From Sva-07 sp963716235 (GTDB lineage: Bacteria > Actinomycetota > Acidimicrobiia > Acidimicrobiales > Ilumatobacteraceae), in NCBI GenBank assembly GCA_963716235.1, contig CAVQTE010000014.1, positions 95,807 through 159,806 of the forward strand: 64,000 bases of DNA. Direction: 5' to 3'. The position numbers were made by a program, and so were the translations under genes. The notes beneath the pieces were generated by a model that searched no databases, was not told the origin of the DNA, and saw nothing but the letters and a program-made list of their open reading frames with translations. Below are positions 36,294 through 44,456 of the stretch, piece by piece (within the stretch, counting starts at the first letter, position 1; each line of letters begins with the position of its first letter).

Positions 36294-36315
36294 AAATTGA
36301 TCGTGCGACCAATTA
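36294..36315. promoter_or_regulatory. Candidate operator upstream of the small-protein/Rieske/P450 operon
   Basis: AAATTGATCG-TG-CGACCAATTA pairs at 8 of 10 positions per arm. It shares CGACCAATT with the dyad at 26843-26872, so the same regulator may bind. It overlaps the last codon of the upstream SnoaL-like gene and lies about 80 bp before the small gene's start. Confidence 0.45.
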
Positions 36316-36768
36316 TTCGGCGTGATCGCCTCTGGCGACCGCGAGATTGCCGTCGGTCCACATCACGACCAGGGTGCGGTGCGCGATTCGCCAGCCGGCT
36401 GCGGTGCGTACGAGGCGATCCTCGTAGCGCCCGGCGACGATGTAGTTCGGCCCGCCGGTCGCCGCCTGGCGTATGTGCTGTGCCTGCAGGTAGCACCGAT
36501 GGGTTGCCGCATCGCCATCGAGGACGACCTCGTGGTTGCCCACCAGGTGCTGGCTGTCGTCGAGATGCTCCAGCGCGGTCCGGATTCGTCCGCGAATCGC
36601 CTCGATGCCGACGAGTTGCTCGGGGCTGCCCAGCTCGGCGGTGGCGTCGGGAATGAAGACGTCGTCGAGCAGCGCCCAATTCTTGGTGTCGAGCGCTCGG
36701 CAGTAACGCAGGGCGATTTGCACGATGTCACGCTCGTCGAGCAGTGCCTGCACGGCTTCGTCGCGCAT
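36313..36768 (-). CDS. SnoaL-like domain protein
   Basis: A 151-residue NTF2-fold protein: DERDIVQIALRYCRALDTKNWALLDDVFIPDATAELGSPEQLVG, a QHLVGNHEVVLDGDAATHRCYLQAQH strand pair and a C-terminal GGPNYIVAGRYEDRLVRTAAGWRIAHRTLVVMWTDGN. This is the SnoaL_4 arrangement with conserved Tyr, Asp and His pocket residues. Its ATG overlaps the SDR stop (TGATG), so SDR and SnoaL are translated together, as in several other pairs in this island. The activity could be isomerase, hydrolase or dehydratase. Confidence 0.88.
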   Translation of the reverse strand: MRDEAVQALLDERDIVQIALRYCRALDTKNWALLDDVFIPDATAELGSPEQLVGIEAIRGRIRTALEHLDDSQHLVGNHEVVLDGDAATHRCYLQAQHIRQAATGGPNYIVAGRYEDRLVRTAAGWRIAHRTLVVMWTDGNLAVARGDHAE

Positions 36769-37547
36769 CAGCGGCTCCCTCCGTTGACGACGAGCGTGTG
36801 CCCGGTGATCCACGACGACGCTGGCGAGGCCAGGAAGACCACTGCGTTGCCGACGTCTTCCGGGGTGCCGAGTCGGCCGAGCGGGACGCCCAACTTCTTG
36901 GCGAGGTCCGGGAGGTCGGCGTCGGTCGCTCCGAAGAACTCCATGAACACCTCGGTCGGGACGGGCCCGGGCGCAACACCGTTCACTCGGATCGCACGCG
37001 GGGCGAGCTCGATCGACAGCGTCTTGGTCAGGCTGTCGACGCCGGCCTTGGCAACGGCGTAGGGGCCGTTGTTGGGTGACGCCTTGAGCGCGGCGGTCGA
37101 CGAGATGTTGATGATCGAGCCGCCATCGTCGATCACCCGCGCCGCAGCACGGGCACCCGTGAAGACCGCTCGGAGGTTGACGTCGAGCTGGTAGTCCCAC
37201 TGCCGGTCGGGCATGTCGGCGAGGTGCCGGGGAGTGCGATCGTCGGCACCGCCCGCATTGCTGACCCACAGCGAGAGTCCGCCGAGTTCCGCTGCGGCCC
37301 GATCGGCCAACTCGTCGACGAACGCGCCGTCGGTGATGTCGCCCGCGATCGCGATCGCTCGGCGACCGAGTGCACGGACGCGATCAGCGACGGCCTCGAT
37401 CTCGTTCTCACGTCGGGCGGTGAGCACCACGTCGCAACCTGCCTCGGCCAGCGCGATCGCGATGCCCTCGCCGATCCCGCGGCCTGCACCGGTGACCACT
37501 GCACGCCCACCGTCGAGCGCAAATCGATCGAGCACCGTGTCCGTCAT
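36768..37547 (-). CDS. Short-chain dehydrogenase/reductase
   Basis: A 259-residue SDR: TGAGRGIG (19-26), SNAGG (96-100), Ser149/150, Tyr163 and Lys167, and VVNGGS at the end. Its relative in the window is 4996-5784. ATG 37547 is preceded by GAAGGGGAGACAG, a strong ribosome site. It is the first gene of a pair with the SnoaL-like protein and divergent from the VOC gene 37645. NADP use is suggested by TARR after strand 2. Confidence 0.92.
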   Translation of the reverse strand: MTDTVLDRFALDGGRAVVTGAGRGIGEGIAIALAEAGCDVVLTARRENEIEAVADRVRALGRRAIAIAGDITDGAFVDELADRAAAELGGLSLWVSNAGGADDRTPRHLADMPDRQWDYQLDVNLRAVFTGARAAARVIDDGGSIINISSTAALKASPNNGPYAVAKAGVDSLTKTLSIELAPRAIRVNGVAPGPVPTEVFMEFFGATDADLPDLAKKLGVPLGRLGTPEDVGNAVVFLASPASSWITGHTLVVNGGSR

Positions 37548-37644
37548 CTGTCTCCCCTTCACGTCGGTCGGTGGCGACCATACCGAGTCGACCCACGACG
37601 AGACGACCCACAACGAGCCGGCGCGTCGAGCTACCGTCGTCGTC

Positions 37645-38142
37645 GTGTTCGGGGGACCTGTACAGATCGCCTACGCGGTCGACGACGTGATCGAGGCGGC
37701 GCGACGGTGGTCCGTCCGCGGCGTCGGGCCGTTCTTCGTGATCGAACACATCGACGTCCACCATGTGCGTGTCAACGGCTCACCGAGCACGTTCGATCAC
37801 TCATCGGCATACGCCCAGTGGGGTGCGTTGATGGTCGAGTTGATCTGCCAGCACGACAGCGGCGGCGGGCGGATCGTCGAGACATCGGGGATCCACCACG
37901 TCGCCTGCTTCGTCGACGACTTCGAGTTCGCAGCCGCTCAGCTCGCTGCGGCCGGACACGACGAGGTGCTGTACGCCGAGACAGCGGCAGGCATGCCGTT
38001 CGCCTTCCACGACGCGCGAGCCGAGCGGGGGCACCTCATCGAGATCTACGAACGCACCGATCGCCTCGGCCGCTTCTACGACATGGTGAGCGATGCTGCA
38101 GCCGGATGGAACGGGAGCGACCCGATCAGGGTGCTGGGTTGA
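37645..38142 (+). CDS. VOC-superfamily (glyoxalase-like) protein
   Basis: About 165 residues from GTG 37645. It has QIAYAVDDVIEAARRWSVRGVGPFFVIEHI, a long insertion with HSSAYAQWGALMVELICQH, then the second module GIHHVACFVDDFEFAAAQLAAAGH and the end GHLIEIYERTDRLGRFYDMV. Similar proteins accompany steroid and terpenoid catabolic genes, but the reaction is not defined. The start is weakly supported: no clear ribosome site precedes the GTG. Its end is 9 bp from the convergent SDR. Confidence 0.82.
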   Translation: MFGGPVQIAYAVDDVIEAARRWSVRGVGPFFVIEHIDVHHVRVNGSPSTFDHSSAYAQWGALMVELICQHDSGGGRIVETSGIHHVACFVDDFEFAAAQLAAAGHDEVLYAETAAGMPFAFHDARAERGHLIEIYERTDRLGRFYDMVSDAAAGWNGSDPIRVLG

Positions 38143-38151
38143 GCGTGCCGC

Positions 38152-38982
38152 TCAGCTCGTCCGGCCGGCCTCGTGGAACTGCCGGCTCGATCCGATGTTG
38201 AAACGGTTCGGGGTCATGCCCGCCGTGGTCTGACCCGCATCGACGACGAGTGTGTGGCCCGAGATGTACCGGGCCTCGTCGCTCGCCAGGAACAGCGCCG
38301 CTGCGGCGATGTCCTCCGGGAACCCCGCGTACCCGAGCGGTGACATCGACGCGATCCGTTCGGAGGTGCCCTCCACGTCACTCGCGTCACCGGTGGTGAC
38401 CGCCGCGGTCATGGCCGTCACCGTGTTGCCGGGTGAGATGGCGTTCACGCGGATCCCATCCGGGGCGAGCTCGTTCGCCACGGACTTCGTCAGACCGATG
38501 ACACCGTGCTTGGCCGCGGTGTAAGCGTGTGGGCCGAGACCGCCGAGGATACCTGCCGTGCTCGAGGTGCTGATGATGACCCCCGACTGCTGTGGTCGCA
38601 TCACCCGGGCGGCGTGTTTGGTGCCGAGGAAGACCCCCCGCAGCAGGATCGCGATCGTGTTGTCCCACGCCTCGGCCGACATCTCCGAGATGCGGCCGAC
38701 AGCACCCACGATGCCGGCGTTGTTGAACATCACGTCGAGGCGTCCGAACTCGGCGACGGCGAGGTCGACCGCGGCGGCGACGTCGGATTCCTTCGTCACG
38801 TCGGTCGAAGCGAATCGAGCGTGATCGCCGAGTTCATCGACCAACGCCATGCCGGCGTCGACCTGCATGTCGGCGACGACCACCATCGCCCCCTCGGCCA
38901 CGAACCGGCGTGCAGTACCGGCACCGATACCGCTCGCAGCGCCGGTGATCACGGCGACTTTGCCGTCGAGTCGTCCTGTCAT
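38152..38982 (-). CDS. Short-chain dehydrogenase/reductase, probably NAD-dependent
   Basis: A 276-residue SDR: TGAASGIG (13-20), Asp38 after strand 2 (VVADM), NNAG (87-90), Ser140/141, Tyr154 and Lys158, and VDAGQTTAG near the end. The C-terminal tail (GMTPNRFNIGSSRQFHEAGRTS) extends past the usual SDR core. A clear GAGGAGAGACAGCC site precedes ATG 38982. It resembles 3-alpha/20-beta-hydroxysteroid and levodione-reductase-type dehydrogenases in general layout. It is 68 bp downstream of the kinase-like gene. Confidence 0.92.
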   Translation of the reverse strand: MTGRLDGKVAVITGAASGIGAGTARRFVAEGAMVVVADMQVDAGMALVDELGDHARFASTDVTKESDVAAAVDLAVAEFGRLDVMFNNAGIVGAVGRISEMSAEAWDNTIAILLRGVFLGTKHAARVMRPQQSGVIISTSSTAGILGGLGPHAYTAAKHGVIGLTKSVANELAPDGIRVNAISPGNTVTAMTAAVTTGDASDVEGTSERIASMSPLGYAGFPEDIAAAALFLASDEARYISGHTLVVDAGQTTAGMTPNRFNIGSSRQFHEAGRTS

Positions 38983-39050
38983 GGCTGTCTCTCCTCGTTG
39001 AAGTTCTGTTCTGGTGAAGTTCTGGGCTCGTGGACGTTCCGGCGATGCAC

Positions 39051-40142
39051 TCAGGCGCCGTAACCGTGGTCGATGAGTGCGTTCTGTGTTCGTTCGACGA
39101 CCTCGGTCCACAGCGTCACTGCCCGCTCGCTCGTGAAGTCGAGGCTCCCGACGGCCAGCACCGGGATCATCCAGCCGCAACTGATGCCGACCCGGTAGTC
39201 GGTGACGAGCTGATCGTAGGAGTAGTCGGACACGCCGTTGGCGACGAGTGCATCGTGGTAGGCATGGAGCAACTCCGGCTCGTGCGCCCGCCGGTCGTCC
39301 GTACTGAGGTTCTGCGACACGAAGTACCCGACGTCAGCGACGCCGCCGCCCTGGCTGATGGCCTGCCAGTCGATCACGACGATCGATCCGTCGGCGTCGA
39401 AGAAGAGGTTGTCGGCGCGGAAGTCGAAGTGCACCAACGTGTGCGGCATCGCCGCGAGATCGTCGAGGATCTGCGGGCGCATCGCTGCGTAGTTGTCGAC
39501 GAAGTCGCGCAACTCAGGCTTGATCACGTTGCCGAACGCTGCCATGAACCCTGGCAGCGACGACTCGTAGATGGCACTGCCCGCCTGATTCAGCGGCCCG
39601 TTGATGACGGGTATGAAGTCGGCGTTCTCGAGTCCGACACCGTTCCAGAATCGGGCGTGGTGAGCGGCCAGCCCGACGAGCGCTGCTCGCGCCTGCTCGG
39701 GGGTGACACCGGTGACCTGGTCGCCGAGCGTCAGGCGGCCGAGGTCCTCGATCAGGAGGAGGTACTCCTCGTCGTGGGCCTCGGGCGCCGTGGTGCACGT
39801 GATGTGGAAGATCCGCGGCGTGCGCACCGGCGATTCGTCGGCCAGTTCGCGGTAGAAGCGATGCTCACGCTCGTAGATGCGCGTCGGCTGCATCATCGCG
39901 CGGATGTCGGGCGAAGAGGTCGGGAACTTGGCGATGACGCTCGTCGGCGCACCGCTGGCATCACGGTCGTACACGAGTCCGACGGTGGCGACCTCGCCCA
40001 TGAATCCGACGCCGACGGTTCCCGGATCGATGAGCACCGAGCTCACCGTGACGTCGTCGCCGATGACGCCCGAACCTCGGAGTGCTTCGGTCATCCACTC
40101 CGCGGTGATCTCGCTCGTGGTGGTGGGCAGTGCATGAGTCAT
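39051..40142 (-). CDS. APH/ecdysteroid-kinase-like phosphotransferase
   Basis: A 363-residue protein of the aminoglycoside-phosphotransferase/EcKL fold. The N-lobe has GEVATVGLVYDRDASG and SVIAKFPTSSPDIR (ATP-contacting Lys). The catalytic loop LVHFDFRADNLFFDADGS (HxDxxxxN) and the metal-binding DW in IVVIDWQAISQGGG are intact. Members phosphorylate small hydroxylated molecules; insect homologues act on steroids, and bacterial ones often sit in lipid-catabolic loci. ATG 40142 is chosen because sequence further upstream looks non-coding. It lies in a minus-strand run with the Rieske ferredoxin before it and the SDR after it. Confidence 0.87.
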   Translation of the reverse strand: MTHALPTTTSEITAEWMTEALRGSGVIGDDVTVSSVLIDPGTVGVGFMGEVATVGLVYDRDASGAPTSVIAKFPTSSPDIRAMMQPTRIYEREHRFYRELADESPVRTPRIFHITCTTAPEAHDEEYLLLIEDLGRLTLGDQVTGVTPEQARAALVGLAAHHARFWNGVGLENADFIPVINGPLNQAGSAIYESSLPGFMAAFGNVIKPELRDFVDNYAAMRPQILDDLAAMPHTLVHFDFRADNLFFDADGSIVVIDWQAISQGGGVADVGYFVSQNLSTDDRRAHEPELLHAYHDALVANGVSDYSYDQLVTDYRVGISCGWMIPVLAVGSLDFTSERAVTLWTEVVERTQNALIDHGYGA

Positions 40143-40191
40143 GCGCGGAAAGCTAGCGACCGGTGTCGCGCCGTCTCCGACCCGAGCGATC

Positions 40192-40578
40192 TCACCTGGT
40201 CTGCATGCGGCTGCCGTCGGCAACGGGACCGTCATCACCGCGGTTGCGGGCGCCGACGACGACAACGGCGACGCCGTCGGTCTCGATGACCTCGTGCGCG
40301 GCAACGCCCTCCCAGGCCGGGGGGCCCGAGTGCGAACCGTCACGGACGTCGAACGATGCTCCGTGCAACGGGCAGGTGAGGCCGTATCCGCGCAGGCGCC
40401 CTTCGCTCAGCGGCGTGTCGGCGTGCGAACAGTTGTCGTCGAGCGCGAACAACCGGCCGCTGACACGACACACGACGATGCCGTCGCGCCCGATGTCCTC
40501 GAAGCAGCGCAGCTCACCGTCGGCGAGGTCGCTCAGATCGCCCAGTTCGAACGTGTTCGCGTCGAGGGCCTCAGCCAT
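40192..40578 (-). CDS. Rieske-type [2Fe-2S] ferredoxin
   Basis: A 128-residue ferredoxin with cluster ligands C50, H52, C69 and H72 (NCSHADTPLSEGRL, TCPLHGASFD). It transfers electrons to a Rieske oxygenase; the reductase that reduces it is not in the window. Its ATG lies 8 bp inside the 3' end of the Rieske alpha gene 40571-41926, so the two are a natural pair. It is the only ferredoxin seen here and may serve all four Rieske oxygenases (inference). The C-terminal tail after VVVVGARN is variable and charged. Confidence 0.93.
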   Translation of the reverse strand: MAEALDANTFELGDLSDLADGELRCFEDIGRDGIVVCRVSGRLFALDDNCSHADTPLSEGRLRGYGLTCPLHGASFDVRDGSHSGPPAWEGVAAHEVIETDGVAVVVVGARNRGDDGPVADGSRMQTR

Positions 40579-41926
40579 CGAGCGGCCCCTGGGACAGGTA
40601 TCGGTCGATGTTGTCGTGGAAGAACCGGATGCGCCGCTCCTGCCACGGCATGTACTCGCCGCGGAAGCCACGCGAACGCAGACCCTGCTGCTGGGTGTTC
40701 CAGATCGCCACGTCCTGGTCGATGCCCGGACCACACGACACCTCCCCGGCGATCCCGGTCTCGTGTTCCACCTGGTGGTCGACCGACACCCAGTCACGCA
40801 TCGAGTTGGACCAGTACTCCTTCGACCCCTCCGGGAACAGGGTGAGGTACCACATGTCGAAGTAGCACTTCTGCGGGTCGGACGGATGCGGAGTTGCTCG
40901 CAGCCAGATGCAGCCGTCGGGCTTCATGCTGAACGAGATGTTCGGGAACACGGTGTAGTGGTAGTTGTCGGTCAGCTGCTCGTCGGAGTAGCTGGAGAAG
41001 TCGTAGCCCTTGGACGCGCCGAGCTCGCGCTTGCGCTGCTGCAGCGCGACGCGGATGCCGCTCAGGTCGTCGACGAACGGCGCCGGGTCGAGCTCCCAGA
41101 ACTCCATGTCCGGCCCGAGGCTCTTGATGGTGCGCTCCGGCTTGCCGTCGTACTGCGGCCCCGGTCCCCCGCCGGGCATCAACATGCGGGCGTGACCGGA
41201 TTCGTACAGGTCGAACTGACAACCACTGTGGTGTTCGTTCATCGACGCGAGCGTCTGCGGGTGCACGTACGGCAGGTGATAGCTCTCGTTGAAGTTGTCC
41301 TGCACGCATTTCCAGTTGAACTCGCCGACGACCGTCACCCAATGGGTGCGCTTCATGTTCTCCATGCGGTAGACATCGAGGTGCTCGGCGACCGGGTCGA
41401 GCCACTCGCGCAGCGGCGCGGCGTTCTGATCCATGTTGAACCAGATGAACCCGGCCCACGTGTCCGATGGCATCTCGACGAGGTTGCGCACCCCGCACGG
41501 GCTGCCATCGACGAAGTCGTCCTCGTCGGGGACCCAGTCGAGCCGACCGTCGACGCCGAACCGCCAGCCGTGGTAGGCGCACTGGAACTCGCCGGTGAGC
41601 AGCGTGCCGACCTCGGCCGTGACGAGTCGGTTGCCACGATGCTGGCAGACGTTGTAGAACACGCGCACCGTGGCGTCGAGCCCGCGGACGGCGATCACCG
41701 AGTCACGCCCGATCTCATAGGTGACGTAGTCGCCGGGTTCGGGGATCTGATCCACCCGCCCTGCAACCTGCCACACGCGCGGCCACAACGCCTCCTCTTC
41801 GAGGCGCGCGAACTCCGGCGACCAGTAGCGCTCGCCCCGGATCGTGTTGGAGCTCAGCGCCGGCTCGGGCGCCTTCGTGCGCGGCGTTCCCCGCACGGTG
41901 ACCGGCTGATCGATGATGTCCGTCAT
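40571..41926 (-). CDS. Rieske non-haem iron oxygenase, alpha subunit (C)
   Basis: A 451-residue oxygenase. The Rieske ligands are C94, H96, C116 and H119; the iron site has NWKCVQDNFNESYHLPYVH with H217 and H222, and VSVDHQVEHETG provides acidic residues further on. The sequence differs from B and D (QVAGRVDQIPEPGDYVTYEIGRDSVIAVRG), so it represents another subfamily, close in layout to carnitine/choline-type or phenylpropionate-type alpha subunits. It is first in an operon with its ferredoxin. Operator site 4 lies 36 bp upstream. Confidence 0.94.
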   Translation of the reverse strand: MTDIIDQPVTVRGTPRTKAPEPALSSNTIRGERYWSPEFARLEEEALWPRVWQVAGRVDQIPEPGDYVTYEIGRDSVIAVRGLDATVRVFYNVCQHRGNRLVTAEVGTLLTGEFQCAYHGWRFGVDGRLDWVPDEDDFVDGSPCGVRNLVEMPSDTWAGFIWFNMDQNAAPLREWLDPVAEHLDVYRMENMKRTHWVTVVGEFNWKCVQDNFNESYHLPYVHPQTLASMNEHHSGCQFDLYESGHARMLMPGGGPGPQYDGKPERTIKSLGPDMEFWELDPAPFVDDLSGIRVALQQRKRELGASKGYDFSSYSDEQLTDNYHYTVFPNISFSMKPDGCIWLRATPHPSDPQKCYFDMWYLTLFPEGSKEYWSNSMRDWVSVDHQVEHETGIAGEVSCGPGIDQDVAIWNTQQQGLRSRGFRGEYMPWQERRIRFFHDNIDRYLSQGPLDG

Positions 41927-41962
41927 GTCGTCCCCTTCTTCGTCCCAAACCCCACACGACTA

Positions 41963-41980
41963 ACCTAATGGACGTTCGGC
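41963..41980. promoter_or_regulatory. Candidate TetR operator, site 4
   Basis: ACCTAATGGACGTTCGGC matches 13 of 18 consensus positions, with the right arm CGTTCGG perfect. It is centred between divergent genes, 36 bp from oxygenase C and 46 bp from the VOC gene, the same geometry as site 1. Confidence 0.55.
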
Positions 41981-42026
41981 AAGTCAGGCGGCTCGTACCG
42001 CCCACGTAGGGAAGGGGCGAGCGGGA

Positions 42027-42524
42027 ATGATCCGAGGCGTTCATCACGTGGCGATCTCCACGCCGGACATCGACCGGCTTGCCGCGTTCTACGTCGACGT
42101 GGTCGGCTTCGAGCCGGTGATGTCGACGAGTTGGAGTGACCGGCCGATCATCGACCGCATCATCGGTCTGCCCGGGTCGGCCGCCCGGCAGTTGATGCTG
42201 CAGGCCGGCAACGCCTACCTCGAACTGTTCCAGTACGAGTCGCCGGTCGGCGCACCGGCCGACCCCGGTCGTACCCCCGCGAATCACGGCTACACCCACT
42301 TCTGCCTCGACGTCACCGACATCGACGCCGAGTACGAACGGCTCTCGGCCAACGGCATGACGTTCCATTCCCCGCCGCCGACCCGCGAAGAGCTCGGCAA
42401 CGGTTCGATTCGAGCGATCTACGGGCGCGATCCCGACGGCAACATCGTCGAACTCCAGGAGATCCTCGACCCGATCGTGCCGTTCGCCCTCGAACACACC
42501 TCGATGATCCGGACAACTGGATGA
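42027..42524 (+). CDS. VOC-superfamily (glyoxalase-like) protein
   Basis: A 165-residue two-module VOC protein: GVHHVAISTPDIDRLAAFYVDVVGFEPV with metal-type His, LELFQYESP, then NHGYTHFCLDVTDIDAEYERL and RAIYGRDPDGNIVELQEIL ending the second module with the usual Glu. It looks like an extradiol-dioxygenase/lactoylglutathione-lyase relative; the activity is unproven. ATG 42027 lies 46 bp after operator site 4. A 9-bp hairpin separates it from the next gene. Confidence 0.88.
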   Translation: MIRGVHHVAISTPDIDRLAAFYVDVVGFEPVMSTSWSDRPIIDRIIGLPGSAARQLMLQAGNAYLELFQYESPVGAPADPGRTPANHGYTHFCLDVTDIDAEYERLSANGMTFHSPPPTREELGNGSIRAIYGRDPDGNIVELQEILDPIVPFALEHTSMIRTTG

Positions 42525-42542
42525 TCACGACCACGACAACCC

Positions 42543-42579
42543 AGCCGGTCTTTTCGGACCCGACCCCAACAGACCGGCT
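42543..42579. promoter_or_regulatory. Intercistronic hairpin between VOC and Rieske D genes
   Basis: AGCCGGTCT (42543-42551) pairs perfectly with AGACCGGCT (42571-42579) around a 19-base loop. It lies 24 bp before the Rieske start. It could be an attenuator or an RNA-stability element; there is no T-run after it. Confidence 0.4.
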
Positions 42580-42603
42580 CACGACGATGAGGAGCACCAC
42601 CCC

Positions 42604-44028
42604 ATGAGCGACACCGTCACCCCCGTCTCGTTGCGACCCGGCGAGGCGCGATGCCCCGGCCCGAGCACACGGGACCTCATCCTCGGGGACTCGACGCCGC
42701 CGCCCGCGCCCCTGCTGGTGGAGTCCTACGAGTTCGAGGGCGACGCCGACGTCCCGTACGAGGAGTTCACCTCGACGAGCTACGCCGCCGCCGAGCACGA
42801 ACACTTGTGGTCGCGCACCTGGCAGTGGGCGTGCCGCGAGGAGCACATCCCGGAGCCGGGCGACTACTACGTCTACGACATCGGTGACCGGTCAGCCATC
42901 GTGGTCCGTGGACCGGACGGCACGGTCAGGGCCTTCCACAACGCCTGCCTGCACCGTGGCACCCAGCTGAAGCCGCCTGCCACGGCCGGCTACAGCCCGA
43001 AGTTGCGCTGTCCGTTCCACGGATGGACGTGGGACCTCGACGGCGAACTCGTCGACCTTCCGTGCGAGTGGGACTTCCCGCACGTCGAGACCGAGGAGTT
43101 CCGTCTCCCGCAGGTGCGCACCGGGCAGTGGGGTGGGTTCATCTTCGTCAACTTCGACGACTGTGCACCCGAGTTGATGGCCCCTCCGCTGGAGGAGTAC
43201 CTCGGTGTGCTCCCGGAACACTTCGCGAACTGGAACCTCGCCGATCGCTACGTCGAGGTCCACATCCGCAAGCGCCTCCCGGCCAACTGGAAAGCGTCGG
43301 CCGAAGCGTTCCTCGAGGCCTACCACATCCTCGAAACGCACTCGCAGTCCATCTACACCGCCGGCGATGCCAACGCCCAGTACGACGTGTTCGGCGACAA
43401 CGTCTCGCGGTTCGTGCACACGATCGGCACCACCAGCCCCCACGTCCCCGAGGCCAAACGCCCGGATGAGCAGGGCATCTTGAACATGCTCATGTTCCGC
43501 AAGAACCCGGGCCAGGACGTACCGACGATCCCCGAGGGTGAACGAGCCCGCGACGTGTACGCCCGCCACATGCAAGAGGTGCTGGGCGAGCAGTACGACA
43601 ACGACTTCACCCATCTGTCGGTGACCGAGACGATCGACTCGATCGAGTACTTCTTGTTCCCGAACGCGTTCTTCTTCCCCGGGTTGCAGATTCCCCTGTG
43701 CTACCGGTTCCGGCCCGACGGCCCCGACCCCGATCGGTGTCTGTACGAGGTGCTGTACCTGCGACCCAAGCCGCGCTCGGGCAAGGTCCCGCTGCCGGCC
43801 GAACCGTTCGACCTCGATGTGGACGACAGCTACACCACGGTCCCGGGTCTGCCGACCTCGCTCGGCGCCGTGCTCGATCAAGACACTGCAAATCTCGCCG
43901 CGCAGACACGCGGCTTCAAGTCCAGCAAGAAGCGCGGCCAGACCCTCGGCAACTACCAGGAAGTGCGCGCCCGCCACTTCCAGTCGATGGTTCGGCGCTA
44001 CGTCACCGAAGGAGCCTCCCGCCCGTGA
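42604..44028 (+). CDS. Rieske non-haem iron oxygenase, alpha subunit (D)
   Basis: A 474-residue oxygenase. The Rieske ligands are C115, H117, C136 and H139; mononuclear iron histidines H241 and H246 lie in NWKASAEAFLEAYHILETH. It is paralogous to oxygenase B (34638-35987): shared WACREEHIPEPGDYYVYDIG-like segment, CEWDFPHVE, SAEAFLEAYH and the NYQEVRARHFQSMV end. ATG 42604 follows GAGGAGCACCACCCC. It is linked by a GTGA overlap to the SnoaL-like gene, so hydroxylation and the SnoaL step are coupled. Confidence 0.94.
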   Translation: MSDTVTPVSLRPGEARCPGPSTRDLILGDSTPPPAPLLVESYEFEGDADVPYEEFTSTSYAAAEHEHLWSRTWQWACREEHIPEPGDYYVYDIGDRSAIVVRGPDGTVRAFHNACLHRGTQLKPPATAGYSPKLRCPFHGWTWDLDGELVDLPCEWDFPHVETEEFRLPQVRTGQWGGFIFVNFDDCAPELMAPPLEEYLGVLPEHFANWNLADRYVEVHIRKRLPANWKASAEAFLEAYHILETHSQSIYTAGDANAQYDVFGDNVSRFVHTIGTTSPHVPEAKRPDEQGILNMLMFRKNPGQDVPTIPEGERARDVYARHMQEVLGEQYDNDFTHLSVTETIDSIEYFLFPNAFFFPGLQIPLCYRFRPDGPDPDRCLYEVLYLRPKPRSGKVPLPAEPFDLDVDDSYTTVPGLPTSLGAVLDQDTANLAAQTRGFKSSKKRGQTLGNYQEVRARHFQSMVRRYVTEGASRP

Positions 44029-44453
44029 GCAGACATGCGATCGAAGATCTCGTACACCGCTATGCAGATGCCGTCGTCCATCGCGATCCCGACCAGTGGT
44101 CGTCCACGTGGGCGCCCGATGCGATGTGGGAGCTCGGCAAGGGCAGGCGGGTGGAGGGCCGTGATGCCATCCTCGCACTGTGGAATTCGGCGATGGACGG
44201 CTTCAAGGCCGTGATCCAGAACGTCGTCAACGGCACGGCCGAACTCGACGAGTCCGCTGGCACGGGCTCCGGGCGCTGGTACATCATGGAGCACTGGACC
44301 CGCGCCGACGACTCGCGAGGGATCCTGCTCGCCCACTACGACGACACCTACGTCCGCGTCGACGGTGAGTGGTTCTTCGCGAGCCGCGAGTTGGCGATCC
44401 ACTACGGCGGCCCCGCCGATCTGTCGGCGCCGTTCCAGAACGCCTGGGGCTGA
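44025..44453 (+). CDS. SnoaL-like domain protein
   Basis: A 142-residue NTF2-fold protein from GTG 44025: AIEDLVHRYADAVVHRDPDQWSSTWAPDAMWELGKGRRVEGRDAI, VIQNVVNGTAELDE, a WYIMEHWTRADDSRGILLAHYDDTYVRVDGEWFFASRELAIHYGG tail. The HRYADAVVHRD..W..TW start is the SnoaL_4 pattern seen in the other copies. GTGA overlaps the Rieske stop, and the ligase starts 3 bp after its stop. It could act on the oxygenase product as isomerase, dehydratase or epoxide hydrolase. Confidence 0.88.
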   Translation: MSRHAIEDLVHRYADAVVHRDPDQWSSTWAPDAMWELGKGRRVEGRDAILALWNSAMDGFKAVIQNVVNGTAELDESAGTGSGRWYIMEHWTRADDSRGILLAHYDDTYVRVDGEWFFASRELAIHYGGPADLSAPFQNAWG

Positions 44454-44456
44454 CGC

